64,000 nucleotides of DNA, taken from positions 1-64,000 of the forward strand of contig JADLAC010000089.1 of the NCBI GenBank assembly GCA_020848435.1, written 5' to 3'. Each line of letters starts with the position of its first letter. Within the stretch, counting starts at the first letter, position 1. Position numbers and translations under genes: made by a program. The notes beneath the pieces were generated by a model, which made no database searches, was not told where the DNA came from, and saw nothing but the letters and a program-made list of their open reading frames with translations. This DNA is from Burkholderiales bacterium. Its GTDB lineage: Bacteria > Pseudomonadota > Gammaproteobacteria > Burkholderiales > WYBJ01. This document shows, in pieces, positions 8,861 to 18,469 of the stretch.

Positions 8861-9919
8861 CTACAGATCCGGATAGAGCCGCCCGCGGTTGAGAATGCCC
8901 GCGGGATCGAAGACCTGTTTCAAGCGGCGATGCAGCGCCATGGCCGCGCCGGGCAGGGGATGAAAGGGCGAGTCGATCGTCCGAGGGGCGCGAAACAAGC
9001 TCGCGTGGCCGCCGGCTTTGCGGGCGACATCGCGCACCATCGCGGGGTCGTCGTCGGTCTTCGCCCAGCGCAGCGCGCCGTTCCATTCCAGCAGTTGACG
9101 TCCCGAAAGCGGCAGCGCCGGCGCCGTGGAGCGGACGCTGATGCGCCACAGCGGCGTGTCATCGGCGAAGAAGCTGGCCTCGTGCTCGCGCAGCGCGCGC
9201 CAAAATGCCGCCGCTTGGGTCACGCGCTCGCCGCCCAACTGCCGTGCCGCGGCATCGACCCCGGCCGCTGAGCCCGAGAGGCGCAGCGTCAGACAGTGCC
9301 CCTCGTGGCACGTCGCGCTGATGGGATGGGGTTTGCCTGCCCAGGCGTTGAGGTGGCGCAGGGCTTCGCTCGAGTCGAGCCGCAAGCACAGGCTCAGTTC
9401 GTGCTCGGGGCGCGGCAGAACCTTGAGCGAAATGTCGAGCAACACGCCGAGTGTCCCCATCGCGCCGGCCATCAATCGCGAAACGTCGAATCCCGCGACG
9501 TTCTTCATCACCCTGCCGCCGAAGGCGAGATCCTGGCCGCGGCCGTCGAGCAGACGGATGCCGAGCACGAAATCGCGCGCCGAACCGCTCGCGGCGCGAC
9601 GCGGGCCCGACAAGCCGCTCGCGATCGCACCGCCGAGCGTGGCGGCCTCACTGAAATGAGGCGGCTCGAAGGCGAGCATCTGGCCCTGGGCCGCGAGCGC
9701 GGCTTCGAGCTCGCGCAAAGGCGTGCCCGCACGCGCAGTGACCACCAGCTCGGTCGGCTCGTAGTCGAGAATGCCACTATAGTCGCCGGTCGCGAATAGC
9801 TCGCCTTGTTTGAGCGCACCGTAGAAATCCTTGCTGCCACCGCCGCGGATGCGCAACGGCTGCGCCGTCTCGGCACAGCGCCGGATGCGTTCAGACCAGT
9901 GCGCGACGAGATTGTGCAT
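8861..9919 (-). CDS. glcE: Glycolate oxidase FAD-binding subunit GlcE
   Basis: A 352-residue FAD-binding subunit, close in length to E. coli GlcE (350). The FAD_binding_4 domain begins with RIRGGGSKDF and continues through GTPLRELEAALA and GGAIASGLSGPRR. The C-terminus ends FDPAGILNRGRLYPDL, which is typical. I chose the ATG at 9919 because the text from there aligns with E. coli GlcE. An in-frame ATG at 9961 is possible; neither has a strong ribosome-binding site. It lies between glcD and glcF. Confidence 0.94.
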   Translation of the reverse strand: MHNLVAHWSERIRRCAETAQPLRIRGGGSKDFYGALKQGELFATGDYSGILDYEPTELVVTARAGTPLRELEAALAAQGQMLAFEPPHFSEAATLGGAIASGLSGPRRAASGSARDFVLGIRLLDGRGQDLAFGGRVMKNVAGFDVSRLMAGAMGTLGVLLDISLKVLPRPEHELSLCLRLDSSEALRHLNAWAGKPHPISATCHEGHCLTLRLSGSAAGVDAAARQLGGERVTQAAAFWRALREHEASFFADDTPLWRISVRSTAPALPLSGRQLLEWNGALRWAKTDDDPAMVRDVARKAGGHASLFRAPRTIDSPFHPLPGAAMALHRRLKQVFDPAGILNRGRLYPDL

Positions 9920-10001
9920 GGCGCTAGTGCCGGCGAATTCCGAAGCACTGCCTTGCGTCATCGTCGTTTTGCATCGTTTTCGAAACCTGTGGGTCGGAGC
10001 A

Positions 10002-11531
10002 CTAGAAGCGGGGCAGCTCGGGAAAGCGCTCGGCGCCGCGATGCACGTGCATACGCCCGAATTCGGCGCAACGATGCAGCGACGGGATCGCCTTGCCCGG
10101 GTTGAGCCGCTCAGCGGGATCGAAGGCATGCTTGACGGCATGGAAGGCGGCGAGCACCTCGGCCGGAAATTGCACGCACATCTGGTCGATCTTCTCTATG
10201 CCGACGCCATGCTCGCCGGTGATGGTGCCGCCGGCCGCGATGCATAACTCGAGGATCTCCGCGCCGAAGGCTTCACAGCGTTCGAGCTCGCCCGGCTGGT
10301 TGGCATCGTAGAGAATCAAGGGGTGCAGATTGCCGTCGCCCGCATGGAACACGTTGGCGCAGCGCAGCGCGTATTTCTTCTCCAGCCGCGCGATTCCCGC
10401 CAAGACTTCCGCCAAGCGCTTGCGCGGAATGGTGCCATCCATGCAATAGTAATCGGGCGAGATGCGGCCCACGGCCGGGAAGGCGGCTTTGCGCCCGGAC
10501 CAGAAGCGCAGCCGCTCGGCTTCGTCGCGAGATATGCGGATGTGCTGCGAGCCGGAGCCGCGCATGATCGCGTCGACCCGGTCGATTTCCGCGCCGACCT
10601 CGGCCTCGGTACCGTCGACTTCGCACAGGAGTATGGCTTCGGCATCGAGCGGATAACCGGCGTTGACGAATGGCTCGACCGCGGCCGTGGCCGCCTTGTC
10701 CATCATTTCCAATCCGGCGGGGATGATACCGGCGCCGATCACGGCGGCGACGGCATCGCCCGCGGCAGTGACGCTATCGAACGCGGCCAGCACGCACCTG
10801 GCCGTGCGAGGATTCGGCAGCAGCTTGAGGGTCGCTTCCGTGACCACGCCGAGCAGCCCCTCGGAGCCGGTCACCAGGGCGAGCAGATCATAGCCGGGAC
10901 TATCCAGAGCCTCGCTCCCGATCTCCAGCACCTCGCCTTCGATCGTGCACAGCCGCACGCGCAAGACGTTGTGCACCGTGAGGCCGTACTTGAGGCAGTG
11001 CACGCCGCCGGAGTTCTCGGCGATGTTGCCGCCGATCGTGCAGGCGATCTGGCTCGACGGATCGGGCGCGTAATACAAGCCGTAGGGCGCGGCCGCTTCC
11101 GAGACGGCGAGATTGCGCACGCCGGGCTGCACGCGGGCCGTGCGCGCGATCGGGTCCAGCTCGAGAATGCGCATGAAGCGCGCGAGTGAGAGCAACACGC
11201 CGCCCGGATGCGGCAATGCGCCGCCGGAGAGGCCGGTGCCCGCGCCGCGCGCGACGACCGGCACGCCGAGCCGATTGCAGGTGGCGAGGATGCGGCACAC
11301 CTCCGCCTCGGTGCTGGGCAGCACCACGGCGGCGGGCAGCCGCCGATAGGCCGATAGGCCGTCGCACTCGTAGGGACGCAACTGCTCCTCTTCGACGAGG
11401 ACCGATTCGGCCGGCAGGATCGCGCGCAGCTCCGCGGCGAGCGCCGCACGTTCGCGTGTCCCGAGCCCGGTTGCCGCGAGGTGCGGCGGCTCGGCCGCAG
11501 CTTGCGGCGCGTGCTCGGTTATTCCGGCCAC
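10002..11531 (-). CDS. glcD: Glycolate oxidase catalytic subunit GlcD
   Basis: A 509-residue FAD-linked oxidase. The N-terminal PCMH-type FAD domain contains ARGAGTGLSGGALP and IGGNIAENSGG. The C-terminal FAD-oxidase domain holds the family motif GEHGVGIEK. It is the glycolate/D-lactate dehydrogenase subunit of the GlcDEF complex. The first 25 residues are Ala-rich and may be over-called. It is followed by glcE and glcF and preceded by the tartronate semialdehyde reductase gene, a typical glyoxylate-use arrangement. Confidence 0.96.
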   Translation of the reverse strand: MAGITEHAPQAAAEPPHLAATGLGTRERAALAAELRAILPAESVLVEEEQLRPYECDGLSAYRRLPAAVVLPSTEAEVCRILATCNRLGVPVVARGAGTGLSGGALPHPGGVLLSLARFMRILELDPIARTARVQPGVRNLAVSEAAAPYGLYYAPDPSSQIACTIGGNIAENSGGVHCLKYGLTVHNVLRVRLCTIEGEVLEIGSEALDSPGYDLLALVTGSEGLLGVVTEATLKLLPNPRTARCVLAAFDSVTAAGDAVAAVIGAGIIPAGLEMMDKAATAAVEPFVNAGYPLDAEAILLCEVDGTEAEVGAEIDRVDAIMRGSGSQHIRISRDEAERLRFWSGRKAAFPAVGRISPDYYCMDGTIPRKRLAEVLAGIARLEKKYALRCANVFHAGDGNLHPLILYDANQPGELERCEAFGAEILELCIAAGGTITGEHGVGIEKIDQMCVQFPAEVLAAFHAVKHAFDPAERLNPGKAIPSLHRCAEFGRMHVHRGAERFPELPRF

Positions 11532-11569
11532 GACTGTGCTCGGTTACGCGCGCGTGCTCGCCGCGGCGC

Positions 11570-12457
11570 TCAACGCGTGCCCAGCTCCTGCTTGGCCATG
11601 AGCTCGAGCGCCCGCACCATGGCGGAATGATCCCACTTGGCGCCGCCGTTGGCGACGCAGGCATTGAAAAGCTCCTGCGCGGTGGCGGTGTTCGGCAGGC
11701 TCAGCCCCAACGCGCGCGCACCGGCGAGCGCCAAGCCGAGGTCCTTCTGATGCAGCTCGATGCGAAAGCCCGGATCGAAGGTGCGCTTGATCATGCGCTC
11801 GCCGTGGACCTCCAGCACCCGCGAGGCGGCGAATCCGCCCATCAAGGCCTGCCTCACCTTGGCGGGATCCGCGCCGGCCTTGGCTGCGAACAGCAAGGCC
11901 TCGGCCGCGGCTTCGATGTTGAGGGCGACGATGATCTGGTTGGCGACTTTGCAGGTCTGGCCGTCGCCGTTGGCGCCGACCAGCGTGATGTTCTTGCCCA
12001 TCAGCTCGAAGATGGGCTTGGCGCGCTCGAACGCGCTTTGCGGCCCGCCTACCATGATCGTGAGGGCGGCATTCTTGGCGCCCACCTCGCCGCCCGACAC
12101 CGGCGCGTCGAGATAGTCGCAGCCCAGCCCGTTGACGCGTGCGGCGAGCGCCTTGGTGGCGAGCGGCGAGATCGAGCTCATGTCGATGACGAGCTTGCCC
12201 GCGCTCAAGCCATCGGCGAGCCCGTTCGCGCCGAACAGGACCTTCTCGACATCCGGCGTATCGGGGACCATGAGGATGACGACGTCGGCGCTGCGCGCGA
12301 GCGCTTGGCCCGAATCGCACGCCTTGCCCCCCGCGGCTACGAGCTCGGCCGGCACGCCGCTGCGCGAATGCAGGAATAGCGTATGGCCGCCCTTGATCAG
12401 GTTCAAAGCCATGGGCTTGCCCATGATGCCCAGACCGATGAAACCGATGTTGCTCAT
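11570..12457 (-). CDS. glxR: 2-hydroxy-3-oxopropionate (tartronate semialdehyde) reductase
   Basis: A 295-residue beta-hydroxyacid dehydrogenase. It has an NAD(P) Rossmann motif GFIGLGIMGKPMA (5-17), the substrate-binding DAPVSGG (118-123) and the catalytic lysine K170 in GQTCKVANQ. It reduces tartronate semialdehyde to glycerate, the step that follows glyoxylate carboligase. Gcl itself is not in the window. Being first before glcDEF supports the glycolate-to-glycerate role. A related 3-hydroxyisobutyrate dehydrogenase activity cannot be excluded by sequence alone. Confidence 0.9.
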   Translation of the reverse strand: MSNIGFIGLGIMGKPMALNLIKGGHTLFLHSRSGVPAELVAAGGKACDSGQALARSADVVILMVPDTPDVEKVLFGANGLADGLSAGKLVIDMSSISPLATKALAARVNGLGCDYLDAPVSGGEVGAKNAALTIMVGGPQSAFERAKPIFELMGKNITLVGANGDGQTCKVANQIIVALNIEAAAEALLFAAKAGADPAKVRQALMGGFAASRVLEVHGERMIKRTFDPGFRIELHQKDLGLALAGARALGLSLPNTATAQELFNACVANGGAKWDHSAMVRALELMAKQELGTR

Positions 12458-12535
12458 GTGCGCGCTCCTCGCTAGCCGTGGCTTGGTGCCGGGGTGGACT
12501 GGAGCCTATTCTAACGGGGACTGCGCGGCAGCTCG

Positions 12536-12587
12536 GGGTCAGGTCTTGCACGTTGCATGATGTGTTGCAACGTGCAAGACCTGACCC
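12536..12587. repeat. REP-like perfect palindrome
   Basis: Two perfect 22-bp arms (12536-12557 and 12566-12587) flank an 8-nt spacer. Each arm contains GGGTCAGGTCTTGC. No run of T follows, so it is not a classic terminator. A closely related arm pair is found at 19368-19484. No REP-associated transposase gene is in the window. Confidence 0.8.
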
Positions 12588-12638
12588 AGAACCTGACCGC
12601 GATTAGAATTCCGACGCAGAGGTGTGGGGACAACGCAC

Positions 12639-13244
12639 ATGCGTATCGTCGCAATACTCTTGGCCGCAGGGCGAGGCAGCCGCTTCGGCGGCGACAAGCT
12701 GCTTGCGCCGCTTGCCGGCGGCACGCCGCTCGGGGTGCAGGCGGCGCGCAGTTTGAAGGCGGTATTCGGCGATACCGTCGCGGTGGTGCGGCCCGAGGAT
12801 GACGCGCTCGCGCGATTGCTGCGTGCGGCAGGCGTGGAAGTGCTCGCGTGTCCCGACGCGCACCTGGGTATGGGATCGAGCCTCGCGCACGGGGTGCGTG
12901 CCCGATCGGACGCGGACGCCTGGGTGGTGGCGCTCGCCGATATGCCGCTGGTGCGCTCCGATACGCTCGTTCGCATCGCCGCCGCGCTGCGCGCCGGCGC
13001 CCTTATCGCCGCGCCCTGCTACCGGGGCGAGCGCGGCCATCCGGTCGGCTTTGCCGCCAGCCTCGGCGCGCGCTTGGCGGCGCTGTCGGGCGACGTCGGC
13101 GCCCGCGAGGTGGTGCAAGCCGAGCGTGCCGGCCTGGTGCTGGTCGAGGTGGATGATGCCGGCGTGTTGGCCGATATCGATACCCAGGCCGAGCTGGCGA
13201 GCGTCGCGCGCGGCGAATTGCCGCGCCAACGTTCGCGCGGGTAA
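12639..13244 (+). CDS. MobA-like nucleotidyltransferase (MocA type)
   Basis: A 201-residue NTP_transf_3 protein. The nucleotide-binding LAAGRGSRFGGDKLL lies at the N-terminus, and the metal-binding LADMPLV at about residue 95. Relatives are MocA (CTP:molybdopterin cytidylyltransferase) and similar enzymes that serve molybdenum hydroxylases. The ATG at 12639 is preceded by GGGGA; a GTG 15 bases upstream is also in frame. No molybdenum hydroxylase subunit is nearby, so the exact nucleotide and partner are unproven. Confidence 0.85.
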   Translation: MRIVAILLAAGRGSRFGGDKLLAPLAGGTPLGVQAARSLKAVFGDTVAVVRPEDDALARLLRAAGVEVLACPDAHLGMGSSLAHGVRARSDADAWVVALADMPLVRSDTLVRIAAALRAGALIAAPCYRGERGHPVGFAASLGARLAALSGDVGAREVVQAERAGLVLVEVDDAGVLADIDTQAELASVARGELPRQRSRG

Positions 13245-13368
13245 CATGACCTGGAAATGCCCAACCCTGGAATGACATGTTGCACCACCCACGGCGTGCG
13301 TTAGGCGCTTGTGGCGGGTCGCGTGCGACAACCAAGACGTGACCCGACGCACCAAGGGGGAGACAGCC

Positions 13369-15510
13369 GTGACTGCGAGTACAGCCGAGCCCTCGGGCGG
13401 CGATATACCGTTCGGCGAGATGTCGGCGCTGCTTGCCCCGCGCTCGGTCGCCGTCGTCGGCGCCTCCGATCGCGAGGGCAATCTGGGCGGCGTCGCGGTC
13501 GGCTTCCTGAAGAAGTTCGCCTTCCATGGACCGGTGTGGCCGGTAAACCCCGGCCGCAAGCTGGTGGCGGGCCTTCCCTGTTATCCGAGCCTACGCGAGC
13601 TGCCTTCGCCCCCTGATCTGGCGATTCTCGCCGTTGCCGCGGAATCGGTCGCGGAAGCGGCAAGGGAATGCGCTGCTGCGGGCGTGCCGGCGGCGGTCGC
13701 CTGGGCCGGGGGCTTCGCAGAGCTGGGAGAGGAAGGCCGGGCGCGACAGCGGCAGCTCGAAGATGCCTGCCGCGCCGGCGGCGTGAAGCTCTGCGGCCCG
13801 AACTGCATCGGCATCATCAACACGGCCATCGGCTTGACTGCGTCCTTCAGCTCCATGCTGTACGACTGCGATCGGCTGACACCGGGCGCCGTCTCCGTCG
13901 TGAGCCAGAGCGGCGGCATCGCGGTCATGGCGCACTCGCGGGCGCAGCAGCTCGGGCTCGGTTTTCGAGTCACGGTGAGCTGCGGCAACGAGGCCGTGCT
14001 CGGGATACCGGACTTCGTGAGCGCCCTCGCGCGCGACGCGGGCACGCGCGTGATCGCCGTGTACCTGGAAAGCCTGTCGAGCCCGACGCTGGTTGATGCC
14101 CTCGCCGCGGCACGCGCCGCCGGCAAACCCGTGGTGGTGCTCAAAGGCGGCGGCAGCGAGGCGAGCAATCGCGCAGCGCTCGCGCACACGGGGCGTCTCG
14201 CCGGCATCGACCGCACGTACGACGCGATCTTTCGCGAGCTCGCGGCGATCCGGGTGTACTCGGTGGAGGAGTTGCTCGACGTGTCGCTGCAGCTCGCGTC
14301 GCTCGAGGCGAATCAGCTCCCGGCGGGCAACCGCGTCCTCGTGTCCACGTTCGGCGGCGGCAACGGCGTCATCTGCACCGATCAATGCGCGCGCGAGGGC
14401 CTGAGTGTCCCACAGCTCGACGCCGACACCATGCGCGAGGTCGTGCCGTTGTTGACGCCCATCAGCTCGGCGCTGAACCCGATCGATTTCACGCCGGCCA
14501 TGATGACGAGCCCGCAGTATCGCGCCAACATGCCGCAGGTCCTGCAGGTGCTCGCGGGCGCCCCCAGCCACGACGCGTGGGTCTTCCTCACGGCGGGTCT
14601 CGGCAGCCTGGCGCCTGAGATGGTGGAGATGTACGACCGGCTGCGCTCGAGCAGCGCCAAGCCCATCCTGCTCGCGTGGCAGTCGCCCCCGGAGGGGATT
14701 ACGGAGGCGCTCGCGGCGCGGGGCATCTGTACGTATCCGGAAACCGCGCGTGCCGTGCGCACCGCGGGTTACCTGGCGCGCTACGCCGCCGACCTGAAGC
14801 ATCGCATCCGGCGCTGCGCGGGTGATGCGCTGGCGTTCGCGTGGGGTGATCACGTAAACGGCCAAGCGCGAGGCGTCATCTCCGAGCACGCGGTTGCGCG
14901 CATCCTGGAGGCGGCCGGGCTGCCCGTCGCGCCGGGGCGACTTGCCGCTTCCACGGGCGAGGCCGTCGGCGCCGCGGAAGCGCTCGGCTTCCCGGTGGCG
15001 ATCAAGGCGATCTCAGCCGCGGTCACGCACCGCGCCGAAGCGGGGTTGGTCGCGCTGAACCTCGGCGACGCACAGGCCGTCGCCGCGGCCGATCGGGCGT
15101 TGCGCAGCCGCGCGGCCGAGCTGGGAGTGACGCTCGAAGGCATATGGGTCCAACGCATGTTCGCCGGCGACCGGGAGCTGCTCGTCACGGCTTTTCGCGA
15201 TCGCGAATTCGGCGTGATGGTGGGCTGCGGCATGGGCGGAGGTATGACGGAGCTGATCGACGATGTCGCGCTCGCGCGCGCGCCGATCGCGCCGGACGGC
15301 GCGCTCGACCTGCTGGCGCGGTTGCGGACGCTGCGCCGCCTGCCGGCCTTGCTCTCGGAGCGCCAGAGGACGCAGGCCGCGGCCTTCGTCGCACGCTTCT
15401 CCGCGCTCGCCGCCAGCGCACCGTGGCAGCAGTTCACCCTGGAAGTGAACCCGCTCAAGCTCGGGCGCGATGGCGTCGCCGCCGTGGACGGCTTGCTGAT
15501 CATCGAGTGA
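13369..15510 (+). CDS. NDP-forming acyl-CoA ligase (Acs/Acd type)
   Basis: A 713-residue paralogue of the protein at 3787-5934. The CoA-binding domain (VAVVGASDREGNLGG) comes first, then ligase-CoA domains (GPNCIGI, SQSGG, HTGRLAG), then a C-terminal ATP-grasp domain (EVNPLKLG near the end). It activates an unidentified carboxylic acid to its CoA ester. The GTG at 13369 has an AAGGGGGAG site six bases upstream and gives a compact N-terminus. It leads an operon with an enoyl-CoA hydratase and a Bug protein. Confidence 0.92.
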   Translation: MTASTAEPSGGDIPFGEMSALLAPRSVAVVGASDREGNLGGVAVGFLKKFAFHGPVWPVNPGRKLVAGLPCYPSLRELPSPPDLAILAVAAESVAEAARECAAAGVPAAVAWAGGFAELGEEGRARQRQLEDACRAGGVKLCGPNCIGIINTAIGLTASFSSMLYDCDRLTPGAVSVVSQSGGIAVMAHSRAQQLGLGFRVTVSCGNEAVLGIPDFVSALARDAGTRVIAVYLESLSSPTLVDALAAARAAGKPVVVLKGGGSEASNRAALAHTGRLAGIDRTYDAIFRELAAIRVYSVEELLDVSLQLASLEANQLPAGNRVLVSTFGGGNGVICTDQCAREGLSVPQLDADTMREVVPLLTPISSALNPIDFTPAMMTSPQYRANMPQVLQVLAGAPSHDAWVFLTAGLGSLAPEMVEMYDRLRSSSAKPILLAWQSPPEGITEALAARGICTYPETARAVRTAGYLARYAADLKHRIRRCAGDALAFAWGDHVNGQARGVISEHAVARILEAAGLPVAPGRLAASTGEAVGAAEALGFPVAIKAISAAVTHRAEAGLVALNLGDAQAVAAADRALRSRAAELGVTLEGIWVQRMFAGDRELLVTAFRDREFGVMVGCGMGGGMTELIDDVALARAPIAPDGALDLLARLRTLRRLPALLSERQRTQAAAFVARFSALAASAPWQQFTLEVNPLKLGRDGVAAVDGLLIIE

Positions 15511-15535
15511 ATGCAGATTGACAAGGAGGGTTGCC

Positions 15536-16372
15536 ATGCCATCGAGATACGCGTCCAACTACGATCCGTCCATGATGCCGAAGGATCTGGAGCACGTGAT
15601 CTACCGCAAGAAGGGCCACGTGGCCTACGTGACCATCAACCGTCCCGAGCGGCGCAACGCGCTGCATTCCTATGCCTACGCGGAGCTGCGTTCGTGCTGG
15701 CGCGACATCGGCATGGACCCCGACATCTACGTCGGCATCGTGACCGGCGCGGGACATGCGTTCTGCTCCGGCCGGGACGTGAAGTTCCTCGCCGAGCACC
15801 AAGCGCAGAACAAGCCCACCCCCCACGAGGATCCGACCAACCCGCTCTATCACTGGGGCGGTGGCGGCCAGCCCTCCGACGTCAACCTGGAGAAGCCGCT
15901 GATCGCCGCCATCAACGGTTACGCGGTCGCCGTCGGCTTGAGTCTCGCGCTGCAATGCCCGTTGCGCGTGATGGCCGACGACGCCTGGATCGGCGACACC
16001 CACACCAAGGTGGGCAGGCTGGGCTCGGCGCACAACCTCTACGAGATGCTGCCGCGCACGGCCGCGGCCTACCTGACGCTGTGCAACGGCAGGCTCTCGG
16101 CGCAGGAATGCCTGCAACTGGGCATCGTCAACAAGGTCGTGCCCAAGGACCAATTGATCCCGGCGGCAGAGCAGCTCGCTGCCATGATCTGCGAAAACTC
16201 GCCGCTCGCGGTGCAGGCGGCGGTGCGCCTGTACAGGCTGAGCGCGGCTTTCCCGCCGTCGCTTACCGCCTACGCGCGCCACCTCGACCAGGAGATCGCC
16301 GAGACGGACGACTGCTTCGAGGGCTCGCGTGCATTCAAGGAAAAGCGCAAGCCTGTGTGGAAGATGAAATGA
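15536..16372 (+). CDS. Enoyl-CoA hydratase/isomerase (crotonase) family
   Basis: A 278-residue crotonase-fold protein with NRPERRNAL (about 38-46), the oxyanion-hole region GHAFCSGRDVKFL, and INGYAVAVGLSLALQC. AAGGAGG seven bases before the ATG at 15536 sets the start. In crotonases the second oxyanion glycine lies in the latter stretch. The canonical hydratase Glu pair is not obvious, so it may act as an isomerase or on a special substrate. It lies between the acyl-CoA ligase and a Bug gene, whose ATG overlaps this stop. Confidence 0.9.
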   Translation: MPSRYASNYDPSMMPKDLEHVIYRKKGHVAYVTINRPERRNALHSYAYAELRSCWRDIGMDPDIYVGIVTGAGHAFCSGRDVKFLAEHQAQNKPTPHEDPTNPLYHWGGGGQPSDVNLEKPLIAAINGYAVAVGLSLALQCPLRVMADDAWIGDTHTKVGRLGSAHNLYEMLPRTAAAYLTLCNGRLSAQECLQLGIVNKVVPKDQLIPAAEQLAAMICENSPLAVQAAVRLYRLSAAFPPSLTAYARHLDQEIAETDDCFEGSRAFKEKRKPVWKMK

Positions 16373-17328
16373 GCCCCGGCCGCTTGCTCTGCGTCACGCT
16401 CGCCGGTTTGCTGCCGGTATTCGCGTACGGCGCGGACTATCCCGCGCGCCCGATCCGGCTCGTCGTCGGTTTCGCGCCGGGCGGCGGCCTGGACATGAGC
16501 TGCCGCTACTGGGGACAGAAGCTGACCGCGCGCACGGGCCAGCAGGTGATCGTGGACAACCGCCCGGGTGCGGCGAGCGAGCTGGCGGTAAAGCTCGTGA
16601 TCGCTGCCCCGGCCGACGGCCACACGCTGCTGTGCACATCGCCCAGCGCCACCATCCTGTCGAGCAAGCCTAAGCCCGCGTTCGACATCCGCAGCGCCGT
16701 GGCGCCGGTGATACAGATGACGCAGTACTCGTTCGCGATCTACGTCAATCCGGCGCTGCCCGTGAAATCGATGAAGGACCTGGTGGCGTACGCGCGCTCG
16801 CGCCCCGGCCAGCTCAACTACGGCTCGGTCGGCGCGGGATCGACGACCAACCTCGCCTTCGAGCTCATCAAGATGGCGACGGGCATCGACATCGTGCACG
16901 TTCCGTACAAGGGCACGGCGCAGACCACGGCGGCCGCCATCGGCGGGGAGATCCAGGTCGGCCTCGACGCCGCCGCCGCGGTGCGGCCGCACTTCGAGGC
17001 CGGCCGGTTGCGCCCCATCGGGGTGAGCACCTTGAGGCGTTCGCCGGCGCAGCCTAATCTACCTGCAATGGAGGAGGCGGGCATCGCGGGCGTCAATGTC
17101 GTCGGGTGGTCCGGGCTGACGGCACCGGCAAGAACGCCGGGCGAGCGCGTGCAAGCGTTGAGCGCGCATTTCAACGCCATCCTCAAGGAGGACGACGTCA
17201 AGGCGCAGTTCGCCAACCTCGGCTACGAGACCGCCGGCGGCACGCCGCAAGATTTCGGCCGCCTGCTCGCGGACGAAGTGGCGACGTGGAGCAAGGTGAT
17301 CAAGGCCGCGAACATTCAGTTCGATTAG
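16369..17328 (+). CDS. Bug-family (TctC) periplasmic binding protein
   Basis: A 319-residue Bug protein with a short signal peptide (MSPGRLLCVTLAGLLPVFAYG), then RPIRLVVGFAPGGGLD, DNRPGAASELA and the C-terminal WSKVIKAANIQFD end. The ATG overlaps the hydratase stop as ATGA, giving a coupled ligase-hydratase-Bug operon. It probably binds the acid processed by that operon; the ligand is unknown. Confidence 0.93.
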   Translation: MSPGRLLCVTLAGLLPVFAYGADYPARPIRLVVGFAPGGGLDMSCRYWGQKLTARTGQQVIVDNRPGAASELAVKLVIAAPADGHTLLCTSPSATILSSKPKPAFDIRSAVAPVIQMTQYSFAIYVNPALPVKSMKDLVAYARSRPGQLNYGSVGAGSTTNLAFELIKMATGIDIVHVPYKGTAQTTAAAIGGEIQVGLDAAAAVRPHFEAGRLRPIGVSTLRRSPAQPNLPAMEEAGIAGVNVVGWSGLTAPARTPGERVQALSAHFNAILKEDDVKAQFANLGYETAGGTPQDFGRLLADEVATWSKVIKAANIQFD

Positions 17329-17466
17329 CCGGATATCGCGCGCGAGGCCGAGGCGAAGGCTGGCTGACTCGCGGCGGCCTTGATAGGCGATGACCTGCCG
17401 GATACCGCGGTCGCGACGCCGAGGCTGCGATTCTGTCCCGGCCTCGTCTTGCGCCGCAATCCGATC

Positions 17467-18354
17467 TCAGCGCAAGCAACGGTTTCGAGTGCGTTTACCC
17501 TTGCGACGCAGTTGCCACCCGACCAGGCCGATGCCGGTGAGCAGCATCGCGTATACCTCGGGCTCCGGCACCTGGGCGGCGAAGAGCTCCGCGCGCGTCC
17601 AGGTCTCGCCCTGGAAAATCGCGGGCGTCGCGCTCAACAGAAACGGTTGTCCCGCCTGCTGGTTATCGACGAAGCTGAATTTGGCCTGGATGACGTTGGC
17701 GAGAGAGTCCTTGTACAGCGTGAGCGCGATCTGGTCGTTATTGCCGATGAAGGCGTCGATCGGCTGCGTATCGAGGCGGACGATATCTCCCGAGAGGAAA
17801 TCCTGGCGCTGGAAGCGCACGGCGCGAACGCCGTTCTGCCCATGGACCACCGACAGATCGAGAACGTCGTTGCCTGCCGGTCCACCGAAGTTGCCGAGCG
17901 CATCGCGGTCGGTCAGGCGGATGCCATAGACATCCCCGGCGGCGCTGTTCGCGGGCAAGTCGAATACGCCGGTCACGCTGAACGTATGTCCGCTTTTCAG
18001 GCCGCTCGCAGGATCCGAGTCGACGATGTTGCTGGAGAAGGTCGCGCGTGTCACCAGCGACACCACGCCGGCGGCGTTCTGGGCACTGACGCCGGTGGCC
18101 GTATTGAGCGTCAGCCTGCCGTTCGCTTCAACGAAGGTTCCGCGCGGATAGAGGTAGGTCTGGAATTCGCCGGGCGCGGTGGGCGGCGGCGAGCCGTCGT
18201 CGAAGCTATCCTGGAAATACACCGGCACCGAATTGTTCTTGCTGACCGTGAAGGTGTCGAGATCGACCAACAAGGCATGTGCGTGTTGGCTCAAGACGAC
18301 CAATGCGAGGGAGGACGTGATGCCGGCCAAGCTCTTCTTGAGGCTGCTGGTCAT
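17467..18354 (-). CDS. PEP-CTERM sorting-domain exported protein
   Basis: A 295-residue secreted protein with a signal peptide at the N-terminus (cut near HAHA, about residue 27) and a C-terminal sorting tag VPEPEVYAMLLTGIGL, a hydrophobic helix and a basic RRKGKR tail. Such tags are processed by exosortase, usually in EPS-producing bacteria. The middle is rich in Gly, Asn and Asp with beta-strand character and has no family I recognise. It is monocistronic between the Bug operon and the MoxR gene. No exosortase lies in the window. Confidence 0.85.
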   Translation of the reverse strand: MTSSLKKSLAGITSSLALVVLSQHAHALLVDLDTFTVSKNNSVPVYFQDSFDDGSPPPTAPGEFQTYLYPRGTFVEANGRLTLNTATGVSAQNAAGVVSLVTRATFSSNIVDSDPASGLKSGHTFSVTGVFDLPANSAAGDVYGIRLTDRDALGNFGGPAGNDVLDLSVVHGQNGVRAVRFQRQDFLSGDIVRLDTQPIDAFIGNNDQIALTLYKDSLANVIQAKFSFVDNQQAGQPFLLSATPAIFQGETWTRAELFAAQVPEPEVYAMLLTGIGLVGWQLRRKGKRTRNRCLR

Positions 18355-18469
18355 GGCAATGCTCCGGGCAGACGGGCAGGCGACCGAATAATTATGCTTA
18401 CGCGATGGCGCGTTCCGCAACTGTCGGTTTGGCTTACAGTGTAAGAGTCCTCGACACGGCGTTCCTCGC

